Origin: a bacterium
Lineage (GTDB): Bacteria > UBA10199 > JAIBAG01
Length of the DNA: 50,118 nt
Assembly (NCBI GenBank): GCA_019695305.1
Contig: JAIBAG010000019.1
Coordinates: forward strand, 1 to 50,118
Direction: 5' to 3'
Below are positions 41,448-48,476 of this stretch, in pieces (within the stretch, counting starts at the first letter, position 1; each line of letters starts with the position of its first letter). The position numbers and the translations under genes are program-made. The notes under the pieces are model-generated. The model made no database searches, was not told where the DNA came from, and saw nothing but the letters and a program-made list of their open reading frames with translations.

Positions 41448-41448
41448 T

Positions 41449-41973
41449 ATGAAAAATGTGTTTCACATTTTAAAGACGAACAAAGGCTTTTCCATCATTG
41501 AAGCCGTGTTAACCATTTCCATCATGTCACTCATGTTTGGGGTAGCAAGCCAGGCCATGATTTCTAACTTAAGCACCTATGCCTTTATTTCTAACCGTCA
41601 GGCTGCTTTATCAGACATGCGTTATGCCATGAATTTGGTCACCAACGAATTAACCCGTTTAAGTAGCGCCAATATTCAATCTATTTCGGCTACCAGCATT
41701 ACCTTTAGAGATATTAATGGCAATAACGCAACCTACAGCTCCAGCACTCAAAACGGTGTTACCTCGCTCATGAAAAACAACGAAAAACTGGCTAGCCCCA
41801 TCAGCGGTTTTACTTTGGCCTATTTAGACCAAAACGGAAACACCACCGCTGCCATCAGCTCGGTAAGAAAAATTAAAGTGACCATGACATCGGCCCAAAA
41901 AGATAATGAAGGGAATATTTCGCTTACTACCATGATTATTCCCCGTAACTTTTTATATAGTAACTATCAATAA
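41449..41973 (+). CDS. Minor prepilin (PilW/GspJ/MshO-like)
   Basis: 174 aa. Leader MKNVFHILKTNKG, cleaved before FSIIEAVLTISIMSLMFGVASQAM, with the +5 Glu. The region RQAALSDMRYAMNLVTNELTRLSSA corresponds to the DMRYAMN..ELR helix of MshO/PilW proteins. The C-terminal half is beta-rich (ITFRDINGNNATY, VRKIKVTMTSAQ). Likely another component of the priming complex. One-base gaps on both sides indicate a single operon. Confidence 0.85.
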   Translation: MKNVFHILKTNKGFSIIEAVLTISIMSLMFGVASQAMISNLSTYAFISNRQAALSDMRYAMNLVTNELTRLSSANIQSISATSITFRDINGNNATYSSSTQNGVTSLMKNNEKLASPISGFTLAYLDQNGNTTAAISSVRKIKVTMTSAQKDNEGNISLTTMIIPRNFLYSNYQ

Positions 41974-41974
41974 T

Positions 41975-42454
41975 ATGAAGACGCTTTTAAAAAAATCTGC
42001 CGGCAACCAAAAAGGTTTTACCCTTATAGAACTGGTACTCACCATTGTGGTTGTTTCTATTTTATCGGTTGTGGCCATGCCCAATTTTGATACCAGCGCT
42101 ATCACGCTTGATTCGGCCTCGCGTAAAATTTTAACCGATATCCGTTACGCCCAAAATTTATCTACCACAACACTGGATGCCTACGGCTTTAGAGTAACAG
42201 GCGCCACTACCTATCAAATTTACAAACAATCTACAGGCGCTGTTGCTACCAATCCCATCACCAACAAGCCCATGCAATACGATTTATCTACCAATTTTTC
42301 CGGTGCGCGCTTTACCAATCAAAACATCAATGTTATTTTTAACGCATACGGTAACCCCACGTCAGGAGGAGGCACTAACATTACCCTGTCGGTTTCGGGC
42401 ACACAAAAAACAATTAGTGTGTCCAGCACATCAGGCTATGTTGGCTTGCTTTAA
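41975..42454 (+). CDS. Minor prepilin (GspH/FimT/MshC-like)
   Basis: 159 aa. Leader MKTLLKKSAGNQKG, cleaved before FTLIELVLTIVVVSILSVVAMPNF, with the +5 Glu. DSASRKILTDIRYAQNLSTTT matches the helix of GspH/FimT/MshC minor pilins (typically DIRYAQ..A). The C-terminal part is beta-rich and polar. It starts one base after the previous stop; the next gene begins four bases after its own stop. Confidence 0.87.
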   Translation: MKTLLKKSAGNQKGFTLIELVLTIVVVSILSVVAMPNFDTSAITLDSASRKILTDIRYAQNLSTTTLDAYGFRVTGATTYQIYKQSTGAVATNPITNKPMQYDLSTNFSGARFTNQNINVIFNAYGNPTSGGGTNITLSVSGTQKTISVSSTSGYVGLL

Positions 42455-42458
42455 GCTT

Positions 42459-44636
42459 ATGAACCCAGTGTCCATACATCCTTTAAAAAATGATCGAGGG
42501 TCAACACTCATAGGAGCGCTTATTGTTATTTCCATGCTGGGGCTTTTTGGCATGGCCGTTACCGAAATGACTGTGGGTGAAAAAACTTCCAGTGTAAACG
42601 AAATGCAAACCGTTCAGGCTCAAGGTGTGCTTGATGCTGGTATGCAATATGCCCGTATTCGTGTGGATCAGGGTTATAGCCCTGTAGTAAACAATAAATC
42701 TTTTGGACCTGGTTCTTTTACCGTTACCGCCAATCCCTCAACCGGACTTGTAACGGTAACAGCCACCGTAGGAAACGCTAAAAAAACAGGGAGCTTTACC
42801 ACCTCGTTTGCCAGCCAGTGCGTTACTTTAGATACTTCGCTCGCACAAAGTAATGGAAATGTATTAAGTGGTATTCGCCTTATTAAAAGTTGCAGCAATG
42901 CAGCCGTGATTATGACACGCACCCAAATGGATTGGGATGTGAGCTGCACACCCGACTACACGCAAGTGGCCGATCCCGACCATGCCAACAAAGTACTCAT
43001 TTGCCATTGCGGTGGTAACGGCAATGCCTGCGACGGCAACGGTGCCGATAACGGTTGTAACACGCTTTCGGTAGCTACATCCGCCTGGGAAAACGGACAC
43101 CGCGACCAGCATGAATTAGATTATTTGGGCGCTTGCGATGGCGAATACATTTGCTTGCGCGACACAGGTCACCGCGACCGCGCCGGTAACACCATTGAAG
43201 GATGGACAGTAGCCTCCAGCACTTTTTACAGTACGGCTAGCCACATTGGTACGCCTGTTAACGGGGCTGCCGGCGGCGACTGGATTGACGGTGCCGATAC
43301 CTCGCTTACCGGTACCGGTAATTTTAATTTTCCAGCTATTACCTATCACAACACCTTGGCCGATCAAGCCAGCTACGAAATTTCGGTTGAATTTGCTGAC
43401 GGCAGCGTGCTGTACGACCAGTTTGCTCTTAATAACGGTACCAGCCAAACGCCTGGAGTTACTCCGGGTGTAGATGTGAATGCTTCTAACCAAGTAGTGG
43501 TAGACCCTTATAAACAAGTGACCGTTCAAATTTTGGGAACCTCCATCACTTATGGCGCCGGAGGCCCCACTATTCCCATTACCACCAAGCTGGGCAAAGT
43601 AGCGTCTAACGGAACAATAACCTATACTGATTTATTTAACGGCGCCGCTGTACACGGTGGCGAAACCTATGTAATGAACACCTACGATACCTCCGCCAGC
43701 TATACCTTAAAAGGCAGCGGTTCTTACAGCAGTTTCTCGGCTTCCTACGACAGCTCGGTAAACTCGCCGCAGGTAAAAGTACTGATGAATGGCGATAGCG
43801 TGCCCAATATCACCCCCTTTGCTAACCAAAGTACTATTGAATCATACCTAAGAAATTATATTGTAAATCGCAAAGTAGTGCTTAATCCAAATCAGGTTAT
43901 CTTCTTGTTTGAAATTGGCATGAACGTAACCTCTAGCCCCAACAGCTCGGCCGTTGACTATCAAGACTTGGTGGCTTTAATGACCGTTGCCGATGGAGAT
44001 CCCTGTGCTACACCTCCTGTGGATCCTGGTTTTACCATTGAAAACGATCACACCATCACCATTGATGCCGATCATCAAATGAAAGTGAAAGTGTTGGGAA
44101 CCGCTATTACCTACGGCGTAGGCGGCCCTACAATTCCTGTTACCCTCAGCATGGGTAAGAAAAGCGGTAACCATATGAACTACACCAATCTCTTTAGCGG
44201 CAATGCGGTTGTAGCGGGTAACTTGTATACCGAAAATAGTGATAACAACGGTGATACCTATTCGTTTAAAGCCTCGGGTAAATACAAACAGGGCAATAAA
44301 ACCCTGTTTAGCGCAGCCTACGATAACTCGCAGGATAGCAGCCAGGTGTTAACATTAGTGAACGGTGACTCCGTACCCAGTACCGCAGCCTTTAACAGCC
44401 AAATCCGTCAGTTTTTGGCTCCTTATGTGGTGAACGGAAAAATTACACTAGATGCCAACCAGGTCATCCTGCTGTACGAAATTGGCAACAACGCAACCCG
44501 TTATCCTAATGATCCGGCCACCGACTTCCAGGACCTGGTGCTGCTGGTACAGTCTAAAGACTTAACCGATGTCAATGCCCCCGCTGGTCAGGGATCAAAT
44601 TACGGCAATAACCAAATCAGTATCAAGAAGAAGTAA
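42459..44636 (+). CDS. Giant PilX-like prepilin with duplicated C-terminal domain (possible tip adhesin)
   Basis: 725 aa from the ATG at 42459; an upstream ATG at 42243 in the same frame lies within the previous gene. The N-terminus is prepilin-like (KNDRG^STLIGALIVISMLGLFGMAV) with no Glu at +5, as in PilX/GspK/MshP. Residues about 160-230 contain a Cys/His-rich segment (VLICHCGGNGNACDGNGADN and HELDYLGAC) that resembles the ICHxPPGN..HGDxLGxC motif of secreted proteins. Two related domains of about 165 residues follow (about 345-520 and 535-710): QVTVQILGTSITYGAGGPTIP versus MKVKVLGTAITYGVGGPTIP, and NGDSVPNITPFANQ versus NGDSVPSTAAFNSQ. Typical PilX/MshP proteins are under 220 residues, so this looks like a pilin carrying an adhesive or sensing tip. 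Last of the prepilin operon. Confidence 0.82.
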   Translation: MNPVSIHPLKNDRGSTLIGALIVISMLGLFGMAVTEMTVGEKTSSVNEMQTVQAQGVLDAGMQYARIRVDQGYSPVVNNKSFGPGSFTVTANPSTGLVTVTATVGNAKKTGSFTTSFASQCVTLDTSLAQSNGNVLSGIRLIKSCSNAAVIMTRTQMDWDVSCTPDYTQVADPDHANKVLICHCGGNGNACDGNGADNGCNTLSVATSAWENGHRDQHELDYLGACDGEYICLRDTGHRDRAGNTIEGWTVASSTFYSTASHIGTPVNGAAGGDWIDGADTSLTGTGNFNFPAITYHNTLADQASYEISVEFADGSVLYDQFALNNGTSQTPGVTPGVDVNASNQVVVDPYKQVTVQILGTSITYGAGGPTIPITTKLGKVASNGTITYTDLFNGAAVHGGETYVMNTYDTSASYTLKGSGSYSSFSASYDSSVNSPQVKVLMNGDSVPNITPFANQSTIESYLRNYIVNRKVVLNPNQVIFLFEIGMNVTSSPNSSAVDYQDLVALMTVADGDPCATPPVDPGFTIENDHTITIDADHQMKVKVLGTAITYGVGGPTIPVTLSMGKKSGNHMNYTNLFSGNAVVAGNLYTENSDNNGDTYSFKASGKYKQGNKTLFSAAYDNSQDSSQVLTLVNGDSVPSTAAFNSQIRQFLAPYVVNGKITLDANQVILLYEIGNNATRYPNDPATDFQDLVLLVQSKDLTDVNAPAGQGSNYGNNQISIKKK

Positions 44637-44679
44637 TCTGTTGCCCGACTTTAAAAAAAATGATAAATTTCAACAACCT

Positions 44680-44712
44680 AAATCGGCTCTCACGAGCCGG
44701 TTTGGGTTTGTT
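44680..44712 (+). terminator. Likely terminator after the prepilin operon
   Basis: AAATCGGCTC - TCAC - GAGCCGGTTT, ten base pairs with one G-U, followed by TGGGTTTGTTT. The T-run is interrupted, so termination may be partial. Confidence 0.6.
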
Positions 44713-44765
44713 TGAAGAAGCCTATCGTCTATCTGCCATTTTTTAAGCTTCTTTAAGGGGGTTTT

Positions 44766-45584
44766 GTGTACCAGAGCTTTTTCGGTCTTGTGGAAAGACC
44801 TTTTAATTTAACACCCGATACCCATTTTATTTATCCCTCTCCGCAACATGAAGGGATTTTAAAAACATTGGAGTATGGGATTAATGAACGTAAGGGGTTT
44901 TTATTGCTTACTGGAGAAGTAGGCACTGGTAAAACAACCCTCTTGCGCGCGCTTTTAAACCGCCTCCCCATCAACGTTTCCACAAGTCTCATTTTAAATC
45001 CCTTACTCTCCACCGAAGAACTCTTAAAAAGCATCTTAAAAGATTTTGGCTGCAAAACCCAAGCTCAAACCACGCACGACATGCTGGATGCCTTAAATCA
45101 TTTTGTTTTGGAAAAAAACAGGGCCGGCGAAAATGCCGTAGTGTTTATTGATGAGGCGCAAAATTTATCCTTTGAATCGCTAGAAATGACCCGTCTTTTA
45201 TCTAATTTAGAAACCGAACGTGAAAAATTGTTGCAGATTGTTTTAGTGGGTCAACCCGAACTGGAAGAAAAACTGGCCGAACCCAGGCTGCGCCAGTTAG
45301 CCCAACGCATTCAAATTTTTTGCAAATTGCAGCCACTCGACCGTACCAATTTAGAACGTTACGTGCATTATCGATTGGAACGTGCCGGGCACAGGCCCAT
45401 GGTAGAATTTGAAAAATCGGCCTTTAAAGAATTGTATAGGGCCAGTGGTGGCGTACCCCGTGTGGTAAACAGCATTTGTGAAAACGCGCTCTTGGCCGCT
45501 TACTCTTTAGACACACGGGTTATCAGCGGAAATTTGGTTAAAAAAGCGGCACAGGAGGTGCCTTATCATGTCCATCATTCTTGA
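44766..45584 (+). CDS. ExeA/MshM-like AAA ATPase
   Basis: 272 aa. N-terminal YQSFFGLVERPFNLTPDTHFIYPSPQHEGIL is the ExeA/GspA/MshM signature. Walker A GEVGTGKTTLLRA, Walker B VVFIDEAQNL, sensor region VLVGQPELEEKL, and the C-terminal winged lid GGVPRVVNSICENALLAAY follow. ExeA and MshM pair with a GspB/ExeB-type protein and help the secretin pass or bind peptidoglycan. Start is a GTG with AGGGGG five bases upstream. The downstream gene overlaps it by 17 bases. ExeA has a C-terminal peptidoglycan-binding domain; this protein ends without it, as in MshM. Confidence 0.9.
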   Translation: MYQSFFGLVERPFNLTPDTHFIYPSPQHEGILKTLEYGINERKGFLLLTGEVGTGKTTLLRALLNRLPINVSTSLILNPLLSTEELLKSILKDFGCKTQAQTTHDMLDALNHFVLEKNRAGENAVVFIDEAQNLSFESLEMTRLLSNLETEREKLLQIVLVGQPELEEKLAEPRLRQLAQRIQIFCKLQPLDRTNLERYVHYRLERAGHRPMVEFEKSAFKELYRASGGVPRVVNSICENALLAAYSLDTRVISGNLVKKAAQEVPYHVHHS

Positions 45585-46305
45585 TGCCTTAAAAAAAGCC
45601 GAAAAAGAACGCCAAGACCAAACCTCACCCGAACAGCCAGCACAAGCACCAACACCAGGCCCCAAAAAAACATCGTCTGTGCTCATGGGTATTGTGGTGA
45701 TGATGGGACTTTTTGGTGCGGGCTTTTTAATTTATAACCACTTTTTAAAAGATCGTTTTTTTACGCAGCAGGTAGCCACTCCCGTTTTGCAGCCTAAAAC
45801 CATTGCCGCCCCCTCACCCGACGAAGAAGCTGCAAAATTAAAAGATGAAGCGCTCACTCTTTTTTACAGCGAAGATTACAAAAAAAGCGAACGTAAATGG
45901 CAGCAAGTGGTAGAAACTACCCCCAACGACGCCGATGCCTACAACAGTTTGGGATTAACACAAAAAAAGATGGGTGATGCCAACAGCGCTTACCACTCCT
46001 ACGAAAAAGCACTGGAGTTAAAACCCGATTTCCCCGAAGCCTTAAACAACATGGCCGCCCTGTATTTGGAACGCAACCAAACCGATAAAGCCAAAGACCT
46101 GCTGGATCGCGCCATTGGCCTAAAAAATGATTATGCCGAGGCTTATTTTCACCGTGCCGTAGCAAGCGAACGTTTGGGCGAACTAGCTAAAGCAACCACC
46201 GATTATAAAAAGTTTTTGGATTTAACTCCCAATATTGAACCGGGACTGGAAGGCCAAATAAAAATGCGTTTGGCTCTTATGGAAGCACAAAAAGAAAAGA
46301 AATAA
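45568..46305 (+). CDS. GspB/MshN-like inner-membrane TPR protein
   Basis: 245 aa. The N-terminal cytoplasmic helix SIILDALKKAEKERQ is the GspB/ExeB/MshN signature. One transmembrane segment at about 37-59 (SVLMGIVVMMGLFGAGFLIYNHF) is followed by a Pro-rich stretch and three to four TPR units in the periplasm (AYNSLGLTQKKMGDANSAYHSYEKALELKP, ALNNMAALYLERNQTDKAKDLLDRA, AYFHRAVASERLGELAKATTDY). It overlaps the ATPase gene by 17 bases, supporting complex formation. The TPR C-terminal half is the MshN layout; GspB would carry a different periplasmic domain. Confidence 0.88.
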   Translation: MSIILDALKKAEKERQDQTSPEQPAQAPTPGPKKTSSVLMGIVVMMGLFGAGFLIYNHFLKDRFFTQQVATPVLQPKTIAAPSPDEEAAKLKDEALTLFYSEDYKKSERKWQQVVETTPNDADAYNSLGLTQKKMGDANSAYHSYEKALELKPDFPEALNNMAALYLERNQTDKAKDLLDRAIGLKNDYAEAYFHRAVASERLGELAKATTDYKKFLDLTPNIEPGLEGQIKMRLALMEAQKEKK

Positions 46306-46311
46306 ATATTC

Positions 46312-47280
46312 ATGGATCTTAAAACCAACCTCACGCTCGACATGTTTAAGCCGCGTCTTCCCTCGCGTAAAACCAATACGCTGGGTGTAGATATTGGCAC
46401 ACAATCGGTTAAAGTGGTGCGTTTATCGGTAAAAGAAAGTCAAAAACCAAAATTTGAGTTTGCAGGCATTCTTGAATCTAGTCCGTCAGACCCACAGTTT
46501 GCCAATAAATTTAAAGATTTTATTTCCAAAAATAAACTCTCTGACCTTAATGCCGCCGTATCTATTGAAGACAAAAGTTTAAAAATTCGCAAACTGGAAT
46601 TGCCCAAAATGCCCGATGCCGATTTAAAAGAAGCCGTTAAATGGAAAATGCGCGATGTAGTAGAAGGCAATATTGAAGATTTTGTGGTGCGCTCATCTAT
46701 TGTGAGCGGTAACGAACCCGACTCTAAAAAACTAACTTTAGTAGGATACGCCATTAAAAAAGCCTCCGTTACGCATGCCATGAAGCATTTATCGGATGCG
46801 GGGCTGCGTCCGGTTTTTGTAGAGCCTTCGGCCGTAAGCTTGGCTTCCAGCATCGATAATTTTTACCCGTCGGATGACATGTGGCTGGCAGGGCTAGATT
46901 TGGGATATTCCAAATCCACCATGATTATTATTGGGCGCGGTAAATATTATTTTTCACGTCCACTTCCGGGCATTAGCATTCAAAATAGTGAGCAAGATGC
47001 CGAAAATTTTAACCCCAAACTTGCTGCCGAAATTCAAAACACGCTGGATACCTTTGCCGTAACCTTTCAGGTGGAACAAATTAACCAAATGTTTTTATCG
47101 GGCGGCGGATCTAATCGCGACGGGTTATTGGATTACCTCACAAAAAATTTAGGTCTTAAATCCACACTGCTTGATCCTTTTTCATTTGTGGATATTAGCC
47201 CAGATAAATACGAAAAAATTGAAGGCCGGCATTTGTATGCCCCGGCCGTGGCATTAGCGATGATTACGCAATATGATTGA
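46312..47280 (+). CDS. pilM: PilM, cytoplasmic actin-like alignment-complex protein
   Basis: 322 aa with an actin/FtsA-like fold. The first phosphate loop is LGVDIGTQSVKVVRLS; further motifs are AAVSIEDKSLKIRKLELPKMPDADLKEAVKWKM, WLAGLDLGYSKSTMIII and MFLSGGGSNRDGLLDYL. PilM binds the N-terminal tail of PilN and assembles the inner-membrane alignment complex. Six bases after the TPR gene and overlapping the next gene by eight bases. Slightly shorter than the usual ~350 residues. The Asn-Leu-Phe-type PilN partner sequence is seen in the next gene. Confidence 0.92.
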   Translation: MDLKTNLTLDMFKPRLPSRKTNTLGVDIGTQSVKVVRLSVKESQKPKFEFAGILESSPSDPQFANKFKDFISKNKLSDLNAAVSIEDKSLKIRKLELPKMPDADLKEAVKWKMRDVVEGNIEDFVVRSSIVSGNEPDSKKLTLVGYAIKKASVTHAMKHLSDAGLRPVFVEPSAVSLASSIDNFYPSDDMWLAGLDLGYSKSTMIIIGRGKYYFSRPLPGISIQNSEQDAENFNPKLAAEIQNTLDTFAVTFQVEQINQMFLSGGGSNRDGLLDYLTKNLGLKSTLLDPFSFVDISPDKYEKIEGRHLYAPAVALAMITQYD

Positions 47281-47881
47281 ACGTATAAATTTTATAGAAA
47301 AGAAGCCGTTTGACTTTACCTACCAAAAAATTTTGGCGATTGTAGGGGTGTTTATGGCCGTAGCGGCTCTTTTATTTGGCTATCAAACCGTGCGTTTTAA
47401 AATACACGAAAAAAAGATGGCCTCGCTCAATGAATCCATTCAGCAATTGCAGCACGAACGCGACCGCTTGCTAAAAGCCGCCCCGCCCAAAATAGGCGGC
47501 GGGCGTCATGCCGATTTAACCAATATTTTTAACACCACGCCCATATGGAATGAACTGGTGGATGATATTACCGGACGCCTTCCCAGCACGGTATGGCTTA
47601 CCGAATTTACCGGATCGGTGCGTACCAATACGCCGGCCCCTTCCAAAAAAGATAAAAAAGAATCAAAGCCCGAAAACCCCATGGAAGAAACAGCGGCTCC
47701 CAGTGTAACCCGCTCGCTGGAGCTAAAAGGGAATGCCAAAGAATTTGACAATATCGCACTTTTTTTAAGCCAGCTGAGTGCCTCGCCCTTTATAAAAGGG
47801 GCTACCCTCACCGATTCTAAAAAAACACAGGATATTTATACTTTTTCTATTGAATGCGATTTGGCAACAGGAAGCTTGTAA
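47273..47881 (+). CDS. pilN: PilN, inner-membrane alignment-complex protein
   Basis: 202 aa. The cytoplasmic N-terminus is IERINFIEKKPFDFTYQK, corresponding to the INLLP-type motif that docks in PilM. One transmembrane segment (ILAIVGVFMAVAALLFGYQ, about 17-36), a periplasmic coiled coil (HEKKMASLNESIQQLQHERDRL), and a ferredoxin-like domain (IWNELVDDITGRLPSTVWLTEF, LELKGNAKEFDNIALFLSQLSASPF) follow. A Lys/Pro-rich insertion (about 120-145) lies between strands. It overlaps pilM by eight bases and is two bases from pilO. Confidence 0.9.
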   Translation: MIERINFIEKKPFDFTYQKILAIVGVFMAVAALLFGYQTVRFKIHEKKMASLNESIQQLQHERDRLLKAAPPKIGGGRHADLTNIFNTTPIWNELVDDITGRLPSTVWLTEFTGSVRTNTPAPSKKDKKESKPENPMEETAAPSVTRSLELKGNAKEFDNIALFLSQLSASPFIKGATLTDSKKTQDIYTFSIECDLATGSL

Positions 47882-47882
47882 T

Positions 47883-48476
47883 ATGGACAGCACACTTAAA
47901 AAATCGGCAACCCCGCGTGAACTGGTGATGATTATTGTGGCCACCATCGCCCTTTTTATGATTTTTATCCGCATGGTTTATAAACCCAACGCGCAAAAAA
48001 TGGCCGATTTAAGTACGCAAATGGAAAGTGTATTGGCCGAACAAAAATCGCTGTCTCAACAGGTAGAATTGTTAACGCAGCAAAAACAAAAAAAGCAGGA
48101 AAGCGAACCTCCGGTAGTGGGTAACTCCAAAATACAAATTTTAAATGGCGCCTTAAAACCCGATATTTCGGAAACGCCCGAACTTATCAAAACTCTTTCC
48201 GACCCTGCTTTTGTAAACGGGCTAGTTATTGATTCCATTTCTTACAAACCCGAAAAGCCATCAGGAGCCCACAAAGAAATACCTATTACCATACGAGCTC
48301 ATGGTACCTTCAACAAGCTCAATGGTTTTTTAAAAAACCTGGATGAATTAAACGTGCTTTTTTCGGTTGATTCTGTCACCATTACTACCGACTCCATAGT
48401 ACAAGGCGAGATGTCGGTGGATATGAGTGCCACCTTTTATTTAATTGAGGGGATTCATGCTGAACAACATTCGTAA
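47883..48476 (+). CDS. pilO: PilO, inner-membrane alignment-complex protein
   Basis: 197 aa from the ATG at 47883, two bases after the pilN stop; an ATG at 47850 lies inside pilN. One transmembrane segment (ELVMIIVATIALFMIFIRMVY) is followed by a coiled coil (MADLSTQMESVLAEQKSLSQQVELLTQQKQKK, 32 residues) and a ferredoxin-like domain with HGTFNKLNGFLKNLDELNVLFSVDSVTI. PilO dimerises with PilN and links PilM to PilP and the secretin. It overlaps the secretin gene by 20 bases. Confidence 0.88.
   Translation: MDSTLKKSATPRELVMIIVATIALFMIFIRMVYKPNAQKMADLSTQMESVLAEQKSLSQQVELLTQQKQKKQESEPPVVGNSKIQILNGALKPDISETPELIKTLSDPAFVNGLVIDSISYKPEKPSGAHKEIPITIRAHGTFNKLNGFLKNLDELNVLFSVDSVTITTDSIVQGEMSVDMSATFYLIEGIHAEQHS

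Noticed and set aside
42243-42458. N-terminal extension of the giant prepilin to 42243
   Set aside because: It lies wholly within the preceding prepilin gene; the prepilin leader directly follows the ATG at 42459.
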